34,741 nt of DNA from Thermoguttaceae bacterium (GCA_017557195.1 JAFZAL010000174.1:1-34741); one strand, 5' to 3'. Positions 23,401 through 31,688 are shown, numbered from the stretch's first letter. Made by a program: numbers and translations. The notes: generated by a model not told the origin, from the sequence alone.

Positions 23401-26400
23401 TAATTACCTTGCCGCCAATATACTGGGAGGCGTCTGAGTCTGTACTAGCGACGCCGATTCGCATGTTGCCTTTGACAAGCAACGACCCTTGGTAATTACT
23501 CCCATTGCCGGAAAATATAAGCCAGCCGGAGTCGCTGCCAACTGTCAGCGACGCGCTGCCTTTTAGCGCGCCTTTATGGGTCAAAGACTTGCTCCAGCCC
23601 GCCTGCATGGTCGAGCCGTCTTTTGTAATTGTTAAATCGGACGACAGAACGGCGTCGTTGTTATTATTTAATATTGAACCGCCGTTGAAATTGATTCCGG
23701 TTGTTGTGTTAAAGTTTGTTCCAACGCGAATGTATCCGCCGTCGAGCGTAATGGAGCCGGAGCCCGTCCAAGAACCATCGCAAGTAACGTTTCCGGAACC
23801 GGGAGCTTCAAATATCAGGTTGCCGTCAACGCGAACAGCCCCGCCGGACGCTTTAATAGAAGAATTTCGTTTGACGGTAATGTCTTTTCCCTCTGTTCCT
23901 ATAACCAGCGCCCCGCCGGTTGCCGACATGGCGGATACCGGAAGAACGCTGCCGGAGAAGACAAGCTCGCCTTCTGAAACGGTCGTCGCGCCGGTATACG
24001 CGTTCTCGCCGGACAATTCCAGCGTTCCAGAACCGGATTTTGTAACAGCTCCTGCGCCTGTGATTACGCCGGAGAACTCAGAATTAGACGTATTATTGAG
24101 CGTCAGCGCCTTTCCGCTGTTGTCAACCGTTCCGGCGCCGGAAAGATTATTAAGCGTTCCGCCAGCCGAAAGAACCAGCGTTCCCGTTTCAACCGCGGTT
24201 GAACCAGTATATCCGGGAGCCTGAGTAAGCGTCAGAGTTCCCTCGCCCGTCTTCGTCAAGTCGCCAGAGCCGGTAACTTCTTTTGAGAGCGTCAGATTTT
24301 GACCCGTTCCAATTTTAAATTCGCCGTTACCGGTCAAAGCAACGTTGCCTGAAAACGTTGCGGAATCGCCGCCTTCGGTGAACATGGCTCCGACTTTACT
24401 TGTCCCGTCAATCGTCCAGTCCAGCAGGTCGATATCAGACGTGCTGGCGTCATACCAGACGTTTCCGGGTCCGGGCCCAGGTTCGTCCCCGGTTGCAAAG
24501 AGGTATAGTCCGCCCGATGCTGCAGTAAGCGTCCATTTGTCTGACGGCGTACCGTTCACAGAAACTGTAACGTTAGCGCTATTATTGAAGCTGTCATAAT
24601 CTTGAAAAGAGCCATCAATAATAGAATAACCGTATTCATAAGTTTTAATGAGGTTCCACCAATCAGCGCCGCTGCCGTTGAACGTCAGATCAATAACCCC
24701 TGAACTCAGGCTGACAGAAGAAACATGAAGCCAGTCTGCGTCTGAATGATACCCGTCGCCGTCTATGTATGCAGAGTCGTTAAAATTGAAACTGATAGTT
24801 CCGTCAGTGAGAGTCAGCGCGCCAATATAAACTTCTTTAGACGCAGACGTATCGCCAACGACAAAAGTTCCGCCTTCAATATTAACAGGGACGCCATCCA
24901 GATTAGCGCCTGTTTGGAACGTTCCTTCCGTTACCGTAACCTGAGACGTTTTCAGACTGGCTGAACTCGGCACAAGGAGCGTTCCCTCTGAAACCGTCGT
25001 TTCGCCGGTATACGTATTAACGCCGGACAGCTTCAGGGTTTTCTCCCCTGTTTTGGTTACAGCGCCAGATCCTGAAATAACGCCGGAAAATTCTGAGTTT
25101 TGGGAATTGCTGAGCGTCAACGCCTGTTCGCCATAATTAAGCGTTCCAGCTCCGGAAAGATTGTTCAGCGATCCGCCAGCGGACAGAACCAGCGTTCCCG
25201 ATTCAACCGTAGTCGAGCTGGTATATTCAGGCGCTTTGTTTAACGTCTGCGTTCCCGTTCCAGTAATAACCAGAGCAATATTGCCTTGAATTGAACTTCT
25301 GAACGTCAAATCCTTATCCGTTGTATTAAGCGTTAAGGTCGACAGCGTTTCAGTATTATTATATACTGGACTTTTATCGGCATCGCTATTAAGACCTTTG
25401 AAGGTTTGACTGTAACCGTTCATATCCAGCATTCCGTAAACGTCTGCTTGACCGGCGTTCAATCCAAAGGCGTTATCCCTTCCCAGTCTCACTCTGCCTT
25501 GCGAAGCGCCATTGGAATCAGCGTCATAATATATTCGAACCTTTCCTGTAAATGAATCGTCGCATGTTGTAGCCATGACAATCCAGGCGTTTTTATCATT
25601 AACAGTAAATGCCAAATCGCCGGAACCTGATAAGGATCCCGAAAACGTCGTATCGACAGAGTTGTACAGCGTCAGACTATTTGCCCCGTAGCTGACCTTG
25701 CCCGCGCCCGAAAGATTGTTCAGCTTACCGCCAGCGTCCAACTGAAGCGTACCCGCCTCAATAGTCGTATTACCGGTATACGCAGGCGCCTGTTTCAAAA
25801 TCTGAGTTCCTGTGCCATCGCCGGTTAAAACCAGACTCAGCGCGCCTTCAAATACGCCTCCATAAACCTTACTGGCGTTTTTATTGAGTTTTAATGTCAA
25901 AACAGAAGAGGCTGTTCCCTTGACTTTGCCTGATGTGGTAGTGTCGCTGTTAGCCACTCCAGCAAACGTTTGGCTGTACCCATACATATCTAAAGTACCC
26001 CAAATTCGCGCTTCGTCGGCATTGTCGCCAAAAGGATTGTTTGCGCCCAATCTCAATAATCCATACGGATTGCTGTCGTTGTCAGTATGAACAGAGCCTG
26101 TATATGAATTGTCTGGGCAGGTGGTTGCTGCAATCACCCAGCCGGAATCAGAAAGAACATGAAATTTACCAGAACCTGTAATAGAGCCGGATAAGGTCAA
26201 ATTTTTCTCCCAACCTGCTTGAAAGTAGGATTCTGAAGACAAAATTAGATCGTTATTTACTGTTAGATTATTGTTGGTATTCATTATTGTTCCGCCATTA
26301 AGCGTAATGGCATTGGGACCAATAAACGCTTTGCTGTTTGTCGTATCAGTTCCATGTACTCCGATACGAATCTTTCCCTTACTGGCAACAATCAATGAAC

Positions 26401-27646
26401 CTGTATAAGCGCTGGCGTCTCCAGAAAAACGGACGTAACCCGAATCCTCCGGAATCGTAATATTCCCGCTGCCTTTTAACGCGCCATTTAATGAAAAAAC
26501 TTTACTCCAGCCTGCTTGCATAGTAGAATCTGATTCAACATTGACCGGAGCGTTAATGGCAGCTTCTGGAACGTCTTTTGCGTTGCGTAAAATTCCGCCT
26601 TTGAGGGTAATGTCGTTAGGATAGCTAAAACTGGAATTAATTCGCAGCTGAGTTCCTGTTTTGACGTTAATCGCTCCGTTACCCGTCCAGTCGCCCTGAG
26701 CGGTTAAAACTCCAGAATTGATGTTCAGGTTTCCGTCAACGCGAACCGCGCCGCCGTCAGCTTTAATTGACGTTCCGTCTAGCGCTGTGATTGAATTTCC
26801 CGCTGTACCCAAAACCAGCGTACCGCCGGATACCGTCATGACAGATTTGGGCAGCGTATCGCAGGAGAACAGAAGCGTTCCAGCAGAAACGGTCGTAGGA
26901 ACGTTATAAGTAAGAGATCCGGAAAGAGTCAGTGAGCCTGCGCCGGTTTTGATAATACTGCCAGTAGACCCTTCGTCATAGATTTTAGCCGTTGACGTCA
27001 GCGTTGCGTTTTCTTCAACGTTAAACGTAACAGTACCTGCAGTTGAAAGGTTTAATCCCGAAGCGTCGCTAATGCCTTGCGCTGTACTTTGAGTGAGTTT
27101 CGCGTTCGCGCCGGCGTAGGCATGGATCTCCGTCGTGGTTTTCGTCCACATATTTGTGCCGACGATCAGCTCGCCGTCTTCATAAAAGCGGACGTTGTTC
27201 GATGTACCGTTCAGGCACATAAACCCCGCGCCGGACGTGTCAACCACGCTGCCATCGTAAAAATAGAATCCCCATAAACCTTTGGTTTGACTATTTAAAT
27301 CGCTCGCGCTTGTAATCTTTAACGTTCCGCCGCCCTGGACGACAATAGCTTTCTTATTTGAAGTAATCACTCCGCTCTGCTCGAAAACCGCGCCGTTTGT
27401 GAGCGTAAACGTAGGGTCAGAACTGATAGTCAGCGCCCCTGTATGCTTTGCATAATTCAAAACGCTCCCGTCAAGAGTAACGCCGTTTGAATTGGTAACG
27501 GTCCAATCAGAGCTTAAATCTGCCGAAGCGGCGTTGTAGTCAGCCAGAACAGACGATACGCAAAAGAACGCGACGCACAAAACCGAAACCGTAAATCGGA
27601 CGAATGTTAAAACGCTGGTTGGAAGGAACGAACGGGTATTAGCCAT
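20444..27646 (-). CDS. Giant PEP-CTERM beta-strand-repeat surface protein, 2400 aa
   Basis: This very large exported adhesin-like protein has a signal peptide at about 1-35 (VLCVAFFCVSSVLA). The rest is beta-helix type autotransporter-associated repeats. The chain divides into three modules. Modules 1 and 2 each end with a matching closing block: GTISFNFNDSAYIDGDGYHS...WLHVSSVSL...DWWNLIKTY, then SVNGTPSDKWTL and the linker DEPGPGPG near residue 1050; GTISFDFNNSALVDSEGYNY...DWWNVISTY, then NGTTSSDWKL and DVPVEP near 2047. Each is followed by a restart block (LDWTIDGTSKVGAMFTEGGD; LDSWTIDGADKQGVQFTDGD). Module 3 ends with LSPGNSVGDLTVYGDV and the PEP-CTERM tail (VPEPSTW, RKRKNA). Sub-repeats such as SDSGWLIF, LNGGTI and AGWSKSLT recur. 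It looks like three surface-protein ectodomains joined. ATG 27646 follows CGGAG in a leader similar to the other PEP-CTERM genes. No enzyme motif was seen. Confidence 0.92.
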   Translation of the reverse strand: MANTRSFLPTSVLTFVRFTVSVLCVAFFCVSSVLADYNAASADLSSDWTVTNSNGVTLDGSVLNYAKHTGALTISSDPTFTLTNGAVFEQSGVITSNKKAIVVQGGGTLKITSASDLNSQTKGLWGFYFYDGSVVDTSGAGFMCLNGTSNNVRFYEDGELIVGTNMWTKTTTEIHAYAGANAKLTQSTAQGISDASGLNLSTAGTVTFNVEENATLTSTAKIYDEGSTGSIIKTGAGSLTLSGSLTYNVPTTVSAGTLLFSCDTLPKSVMTVSGGTLVLGTAGNSITALDGTSIKADGGAVRVDGNLNINSGVLTAQGDWTGNGAINVKTGTQLRINSSFSYPNDITLKGGILRNAKDVPEAAINAPVNVESDSTMQAGWSKVFSLNGALKGSGNITIPEDSGYVRFSGDASAYTGSLIVASKGKIRIGVHGTDTTNSKAFIGPNAITLNGGTIMNTNNNLTVNNDLILSSESYFQAGWEKNLTLSGSITGSGKFHVLSDSGWVIAATTCPDNSYTGSVHTDNDSNPYGLLRLGANNPFGDNADEARIWGTLDMYGYSQTFAGVANSDTTTSGKVKGTASSVLTLKLNKNASKVYGGVFEGALSLVLTGDGTGTQILKQAPAYTGNTTIEAGTLQLDAGGKLNNLSGAGKVSYGANSLTLYNSVDTTFSGSLSGSGDLAFTVNDKNAWIVMATTCDDSFTGKVRIYYDADSNGASQGRVRLGRDNAFGLNAGQADVYGMLDMNGYSQTFKGLNSDADKSPVYNNTETLSTLTLNTTDKDLTFRSSIQGNIALVITGTGTQTLNKAPEYTSSTTVESGTLVLSAGGSLNNLSGAGTLNYGEQALTLSNSQNSEFSGVISGSGAVTKTGEKTLKLSGVNTYTGETTVSEGTLLVPSSASLKTSQVTVTEGTFQTGANLDGVPVNIEGGTFVVGDTSASKEVYIGALTLTDGTISFNFNDSAYIDGDGYHSDADWLHVSSVSLSSGVIDLTFNGSGADWWNLIKTYEYGYSIIDGSFQDYDSFNNSANVTVSVNGTPSDKWTLTAASGGLYLFATGDEPGPGPGNVWYDASTSDIDLLDWTIDGTSKVGAMFTEGGDSATFSGNVALTGNGEFKIGTGQNLTLSKEVTGSGDLTKTGEGTLTLTQAPGYTGSTAVETGTLVLSAGGTLNNLSGAGTVDNSGKALTLNNTSNSEFSGVITGAGAVTKSGSGTLELSGENAYTGATTVSEGELVFSGSVLPVSAMSATGGALVIGTEGKDITVKRNSSIKASGGAVRVDGNLIFEAPGSGNVTCDGSWTGSGSITLDGGYIRVGTNFNTTTGINFNGGSILNNNNDAVLSSDLTITKDGSTMQAGWSKSLTHKGALKGSASLTVGSDSGWLIFSGNGSNYQGSLLVKGNMRIGVASTDSDASQYIGGKVINLNGGTIQNNNNNITVTNDLNVMTETGFKAGWSKSITLTGNVTGSAKLKLVSDSGWLILKTHSNGDAFTGPFQTGWASTSSRGQTRLAAEQPLGANAGVLYNYGYLDMNGFSQKFKGVVDDEANNKKGRIYNTTGTKSVVTFDITSQNLSYGGTIESNVELIVNASGEGTQTFTNGGSSFTGNATINGGTLRLTGKGSSGNSPIGLVSDTRYVYVNSGGELMFGNQDVLKNAHNYAPINFVVNGGKISNDGAFYNFLQNTTFKNGGQLYASDGHETWKAYKLLNVTVARNDDNTAGAPVLFSSDPSKPDATIAFGDISDVISAGNSVATINVAEITSANASVNDNVSDLVISSVIADPVYKTDGALKNASEIRKTGAGTMELTAANTMTGKTVISEGTIKLSGSGTLGSGAVENNGTLEFAHESDQSFSNAISGTGAVTKTGSGTLTISDNNYTYTGETTVSGGTLLVTSAASLATSKVTVASATSATFQTGANLNGIAFELGQGGTLVVGETSTSSEITIGSLTLSGGTISFDFNNSALVDSEGYNYDTDWLKVSSASMNSGIINLTFNSSSEEDWWNVISTYADGFPIITGAITNFESFNPSNVKVAVNGTTSSDWKLAATNNAILLVTANGDVPVEPWYFPNSDATLDSWTIDGADKQGVQFTDGDSMNASYGGDVTMNGDGEFNIGTGRTLTLDGVVSGAGNLEKTGAGTLTLSSGENTYSGNTKVSEGTLALTGDAIEANNSSIEITGDAVLEYNVPAGPDKSLNFAESETTVSGGKVIKTGEGKLKILATGEQFSAGDFAVEKGELDFKGEYNGDLFVESGATLSPGNSVGDLTVYGDVTIDGRATGLFEFSAYNEEDPALNQYDTLTIDGGEFVIQPNSIIKLFFEGNDADLWAAALDDTGYQLVSDDGFSILGDLSSRLDDISGLFGLEGRVDGLYLVLGAGSDPIEPGSGVPEPSTWALLVLGAAGLLFWRKRKNA

Positions 27647-27756
27647 GTTTTTACTCCGTATTTGAGTAAACCAAGGGAAAATGATATTTTAATCAACATT
27701 TCCTTCGTCTTCGCGACGACGGAAATCTGGATTTTGGTATTATACAACACTATATA

Positions 27757-27784
27757 ATTATACACCAGATTTTATAATTTTGAA
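27757..27784 (-). promoter_or_regulatory. Possible promoter for the 2400-aa gene
   Basis: On the minus strand TTCAAA (27779-27784), 16-bp spacer, TATAAT (27757-27762). A second TATAAT at 27739-27744 lacks a -35 box. The leader of about 100 nt is A/T rich. Confidence 0.45.
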
Positions 27785-27857
27785 GAACTGAACAAATTTT
27801 TTTGAGAGAAATTTTTAGAAAATGATAAAATAGAGAATTTAGAAACACGTTTTCGTA

Positions 27858-27937
27858 CTTGACGGCTTGCCGTCAAGCGGCGCCCGAGACAGGCGCCATC
27901 CAGAGGGCGTTATCTCCTGCGCAATACGGAATTTCAC
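27858..27937 (-). repeat. Double-hairpin element, copy 2
   Basis: On the minus strand the order is ATTGCGC...CTCTGGATGG, hairpin GGCGCC-TGTCTCG-GGCGCC, and hairpin CTTGACGGC-AA-GCCGTCAAG. Flank and second hairpin match 2577-2647, but the first stem is wholly different and still paired. It lies downstream of the sigma54-activator gene. Confidence 0.8.
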
Positions 27938-27950
27938 CCATCGAGCGAAG

Positions 27951-27985
27951 CGTAATTCCGCATTACGCATTACGAATTCCTAATT
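27951..27985 (-). repeat. Heptamer array overlapping the activator's stop codon
   Basis: On the minus strand the units read AATTAGG, AATTCGT, AATGCGT, AATGCGG, AATTACG. The gene's TAA stop lies at the junction with the first unit. Confidence 0.85.
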
Positions 27986-30002
27986 ACTCCCTCTCGTCGT
28001 CCCAGACGCCGGCGGGTTTGCGGATTTTGTATCTCAAGAGTTTTCTGTCCAGCGTGGAGCGCTCGATTCCCAGCAGGGAGGCGGCGCGGCTCTTGTTCCA
28101 TTCGCAGTATTTCATCATGGCTTCGATATGGCGCGCTTCCATGTCGGTTAAAGAGCAAGGCGTAAATCCGCCGCCTTCCTGAACCGGTCCGGCGGTAAAC
28201 GAGTCCCCGGCGGTGGCGAGGTTGGAAAGGAGCAAGTCCGACTCGCTGATTCTGGCGCTGCGGCACAACACGACGGCGCGTTCAATCACGTTTTTCAGTT
28301 CTCGCACGTTGCCGGGCCAGCGGTATTCCTGCAAGCAGCGCATCGCCGACGGCGTGAACCCTTCGATCTTTCTGCCGGTTTCGTCTTTGAACCGTTTGAG
28401 GAAATATTCCGACAGCGTGATGATGTCTTCCGGACGCTTTCTCAGCGGCGGAACGACAATTTCCAGAACGCGAAGCCGGAAGAACAGGTCGCGGCGGAAG
28501 TTCTTTTCCGTTACTTCCTTTTCGAGGTCGCGGTTGGTAGCGGCGATGACGCGGACGTCAACGGTAATCGGCTTGTTTCCGCCGACGCGTTCAAAGGGAT
28601 GCCCTTCCAGAACGCGGAGGAACTTCGCCTGAATGTTGGGGCTCATTTCGCCGATTTCGTCCAGCATGAGCGTTCCACCGTCGGCGGCTTCAAACTTCCC
28701 GATTTTGCGTTCCGTCGCGCCGGTAAACGCGCCTTTTTCGTGACCAAACAGCTCGCTTGCCAGCAAATCTTCCGACAGCGCGGCGCAGTTGAGGCACAAA
28801 AACGCGTTGTTCGCCCGGACGCTGGAATAATGAATGGCGCGGGCGACGAGTTCTTTTCCCGTCCCGCTTTCGCCGCGAATGAGAACCGTCGCTTTACTGC
28901 CAGCCGCCAGAGCAATCTGCTCGGTAATATCCATCATGATTTGGGAGTTCCCGACCAGTTCCGACTGCACGCCCAGCTGACGGCGCAGCTGCATGTTTTC
29001 GCTTTCCACCTTTTTGAGGTTTCGCGCCAGCTGATTGCGGTGATTGAGGTTGTCGAACACGACCGCCAGAGCGTCGGCGACTGCCAGCGCATAGTCCAGG
29101 TCGGCGGGAACCGGCTTTTCCATCGCGTCGGTGGAAAAGAGATGAATCAACCCCAAAATGGAATGTTCAAACCGAAGCGGAGCGCAGATCATGCTCTTGG
29201 CGTCCAGCTCGCCCCGGCTGTCCTTTTGAGCCAGCGAGCTGTCTTCGCCGATGTCCTGCGCCATGATTCCCTGTCCTTCCCGAACGACCGTCGTTGCCAG
29301 GAAGTCGGAAACGCCGCGGTACTTCACGCCGCGCCGGCTTTGGAACGTTAAAAGCTGAAGCTGAGAGGCGTTTGTAAACCGTTCCGGGAGAATTTCCGGG
29401 GGAAGAAGCATCACCGCGCCGATATCGACGGGAATGTGTTCCATGAGGGCTTCGAGAGCCTTGTCCGCCGCCTCTTTGAAGTCGTCAACCCGGCTTAAAT
29501 CCAAAGCCAGCTTGCACAGGTCGGTTGTCATGGACGTCTTTCCGCGGACGTCGGCTGGCTGAATCCCCTGATCCAAAAGCTGGGTTTTGTTGCGTCGGTG
29601 CGTAATGAGTTCCGACTCCCTCTGCTGGGCGCCCGCCCCGTTGACGCCGATTGTCATTTGCGGGTCTGTCAGCGGCAGCGGCGCAGACGATTTGGCGTAC
29701 GCCTGCTGAACGTTTTCGACAAAATAGAGCAGCGTCTTGCCGATACGGAGAATCTGCCCCGGTTCCAGACGCATGTCCGTTGTTACAGGATCGGCGTTGA
29801 GATACGTGCCGTTGCGGCTGTTGAGATCTCGGACATACCAGTCGCCGGAATTGTAATAGACTTCCGCGTGCGTTCGACTGCATCGGTCGTCGCTGAGTAC
29901 AATCTGATTGGTCGACGCTCGCCCGATTGTCGTCGTCTTGCCGGGAATGAGCTGGAATATCGTGCTCCAGCTTTCGCCATCTCGAATTACCAGGTATGCC
30001 AT
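27984..30002 (-). CDS. FHA-GAF sigma54-dependent transcriptional activator
   Basis: This 672-residue regulator drives RNA polymerase with sigma54 by ATP hydrolysis. The domains are visible in order. An FHA domain (about 24-75; TTIGRASTNQIVLSDDRCSR and RDLNSRNGTYLN) binds phosphothreonine peptides. A GAF-like sensor spans about 175-325. The AAA+ domain has Walker A GESGTGKE (about 376), the sigma54-contacting GAFTGA loop (about 424), Walker B GGTLMLDEIGEM (about 441-452) and arginine-finger region FRRDLFFRLRVLEI. A Fis-type helix-turn-helix lies at about 625-665 (NKSRAASLLGIERSTLDRKL). The FHA domain suggests control by a Ser/Thr kinase rather than a two-component receiver. ATG 30002 has no Shine-Dalgarno sequence (TAACTCCCC-ATG) and follows glgA by 112 bp holding a heptamer hairpin. 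I found no clear sigma54 promoter (GG-N10-GC type) in the gaps, so targets are unknown. Confidence 0.95.
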   Translation of the reverse strand: MAYLVIRDGESWSTIFQLIPGKTTTIGRASTNQIVLSDDRCSRTHAEVYYNSGDWYVRDLNSRNGTYLNADPVTTDMRLEPGQILRIGKTLLYFVENVQQAYAKSSAPLPLTDPQMTIGVNGAGAQQRESELITHRRNKTQLLDQGIQPADVRGKTSMTTDLCKLALDLSRVDDFKEAADKALEALMEHIPVDIGAVMLLPPEILPERFTNASQLQLLTFQSRRGVKYRGVSDFLATTVVREGQGIMAQDIGEDSSLAQKDSRGELDAKSMICAPLRFEHSILGLIHLFSTDAMEKPVPADLDYALAVADALAVVFDNLNHRNQLARNLKKVESENMQLRRQLGVQSELVGNSQIMMDITEQIALAAGSKATVLIRGESGTGKELVARAIHYSSVRANNAFLCLNCAALSEDLLASELFGHEKGAFTGATERKIGKFEAADGGTLMLDEIGEMSPNIQAKFLRVLEGHPFERVGGNKPITVDVRVIAATNRDLEKEVTEKNFRRDLFFRLRVLEIVVPPLRKRPEDIITLSEYFLKRFKDETGRKIEGFTPSAMRCLQEYRWPGNVRELKNVIERAVVLCRSARISESDLLLSNLATAGDSFTAGPVQEGGGFTPCSLTDMEARHIEAMMKYCEWNKSRAASLLGIERSTLDRKLLRYKIRKPAGVWDDERE

Positions 30003-30023
30003 GGGGAGTTAGGAGTGAATTTT

Positions 30024-30105
30024 AAGTGGTAAGTGGTTAGTAGTTAGTGGTAAGTATGATGAACGCTTTGCGTCCTTACCACTAACCACTTATAACTTAC
30101 CACTT
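30024..30105 (+). repeat. Paired heptamer arrays forming a large hairpin (AGTGGTA type)
   Basis: The left arm 30024-30054 holds AGTGGTA, AGTGGTT, AGTAGTT, AGTGGTA. The right arm 30075-30105 is its inverted counterpart. The 31-bp arms pair at about 27 positions. The loop carries GAACGCTTTGCGTCC, almost the same as the loop of the 12891-12973 hairpin. A 15-bp piece of AGTTAGG-type array precedes it, out of phase. The hairpin separates glgA from the activator gene. Confidence 0.85.
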
Positions 30106-30114
30106 TTTTTCTTC

Positions 30115-31581
30115 TCAGTGTTTAATCTTTTCGTAAAGCTGAACGTACTGGCTGGCGGAACGGCTCCATGACCAGTCCTGTTTCATGCCGCGTTCAATGA
30201 GCGTTGATCGCGTGTCCTGCTGATAGTACGTCCACAGAGCGTTGTTGACGCAGTTTGTGAATTCGTCGATGCTGTCGTTTTCAAACGCGAACCCGTTGGC
30301 GGAGTTGTCTGCCAGAGTTTGCTGAGTTGTATTGACGACGGTGTCCGCCAGCCCGCCGGTGGAATGAACGATCGGCAGCGTACCGTAGTGCAGAGCGTAC
30401 ATCTGCGTCAGTCCGCACGGCTCGTATCGGCTGGGCATGAGGAACAGGTCTGACCCGGCAATAATCTGATGCGCCATGGAATCGGAGTACATCAGCCGAA
30501 CGGCGATCTTGTTGGGGAACTGGTTTTGCAGGTCGAGAAGCATGTTCTGATAGCACGCCTCGCCGGTGCCCAATACAACCCATTGCGCCGGGTGCTGCGG
30601 TGCAATTCGACGCATGGCTTCCGCGATTAAATCGTATCCCTTTTGGTACGACAGCCGCCCGACGGTTCCCAGCAACGGCGCGTCGAGGTCTTCGTGCAAT
30701 CCAAGCTGCTGCAAGAGCGCTTTCTTGCACGCTCGTTTGCCTTCCTGCCAGGTGGAAACGTTGTACGTCTGCGCCAGATTGGGGTCCGTTTCCGGATTCC
30801 AGGCGTTGAGGTCAACCCCGTTGAGAATTCCGTACAGACTGTTGCGCCGGCACTGCAGAATCCCTTCCAATCCGCAGCCCAGCGGAGCCGACTGGATTTC
30901 CAAAGCGTAACGCGGCGAAACCGTCGAAACGGCGTCCGCAAAGGCGATGCCCGTCTTGATGAGGTTGAGCCGTCCGTACGCCTCCATCTGATCCATGTTG
31001 AAGTACTTCCAGTCCAGCCCGGTGAGGTTCATGTCCCAATGCCAGAACGACCCCTGATACGCCAGGTTGTGAATCGTAAACAGCGACGCGATGTTGGCGT
31101 ATCGCGGATAAAGCCGGTATTCCGTTTTTAAGTACGCGGGAATGAGTCCCGTCTGCCAGTCGTTGGCGTGAAGGATGTCGACTTTCAAGTCCAAAAGACG
31201 AATCGTCTCCATCGCCGCGCGGCAGAAGAAAACGTACCGCTCGCAGTTGTCGATAAAATCAGAGCCGTCCGGATTTTGGTAAATGCCGTCGCGATCGAAA
31301 TAATCCTTCTGATAGATCAAATACACCGGCGTGTCGGTTCCTGGCACGACCGCTTTGAGAATGCGCCCTTCAACCGTCTTGTCTCCAACGGGAGCGGAAA
31401 ACTTCAGCCCCGGGTCTTGAATGTCAAACCCCTTCTGGAGAGTTTGTTTGTAAGCGGGAATAATCAACGCGCATTTGTTCCCGGAACGATTGAGTTCTAC
31501 CGGCAAGGAACCGCAGACGTCAGCTAAACCGCCGGTCTTGGAAAAGGGCGCCGCTTCGCTGGCTACAATCAATATATTCAC
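30115..31581 (-). CDS. glgA: Glycogen synthase (ADP-glucose type)
   Basis: This cytoplasmic GT5 glycosyltransferase extends alpha-1,4-glucan chains using ADP-glucose. The 488 residues fit bacterial GlgA (about 477 in E. coli). N-terminal SKTGGLADVCGSLP carries the ADP-glucose-binding Lys15. Further landmarks are HANDWQTGLIPAYLK, FTIHNLAYQGSFW, GILNGVDLNAWNPETD, VGRLSYQKGYDLI, and the C-terminal acidic motif RYEPCGLTQMYALHYGTLPI with STGGLADTV. The start codon is GTG at 31581, with AGGAGA about 9 nt upstream; its N-terminus MNILIVASEAAPF is typical. A strong promoter lies at 31661-31688. No other glycogen genes (glgB, glgC, glgP) are in the window; the next gene downstream is the FHA-sigma54 activator. 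Confidence 0.97.
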   Translation of the reverse strand: MNILIVASEAAPFSKTGGLADVCGSLPVELNRSGNKCALIIPAYKQTLQKGFDIQDPGLKFSAPVGDKTVEGRILKAVVPGTDTPVYLIYQKDYFDRDGIYQNPDGSDFIDNCERYVFFCRAAMETIRLLDLKVDILHANDWQTGLIPAYLKTEYRLYPRYANIASLFTIHNLAYQGSFWHWDMNLTGLDWKYFNMDQMEAYGRLNLIKTGIAFADAVSTVSPRYALEIQSAPLGCGLEGILQCRRNSLYGILNGVDLNAWNPETDPNLAQTYNVSTWQEGKRACKKALLQQLGLHEDLDAPLLGTVGRLSYQKGYDLIAEAMRRIAPQHPAQWVVLGTGEACYQNMLLDLQNQFPNKIAVRLMYSDSMAHQIIAGSDLFLMPSRYEPCGLTQMYALHYGTLPIVHSTGGLADTVVNTTQQTLADNSANGFAFENDSIDEFTNCVNNALWTYYQQDTRSTLIERGMKQDWSWSRSASQYVQLYEKIKH

Positions 31582-31660
31582 TGTGTTGCTCTCCTGGTTG
31601 AGTTTGACAAGGCACGCGGTCGAAACGATTATGTATTTCGATTCCCATGCCGTACTATGT

Positions 31661-31688
31661 ATTATACGCTCTATGGAATTGTTGACAA
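31661..31688 (-). promoter_or_regulatory. Sigma70-type promoter for glgA
   Basis: On the minus strand TTGTCA (31683-31688), 16-bp spacer, consensus TATAAT (31661-31666), about 80 bp before the GTG start. A run of seven C (31692-31698) lies 3 bp upstream of the -35 box. Confidence 0.8.
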
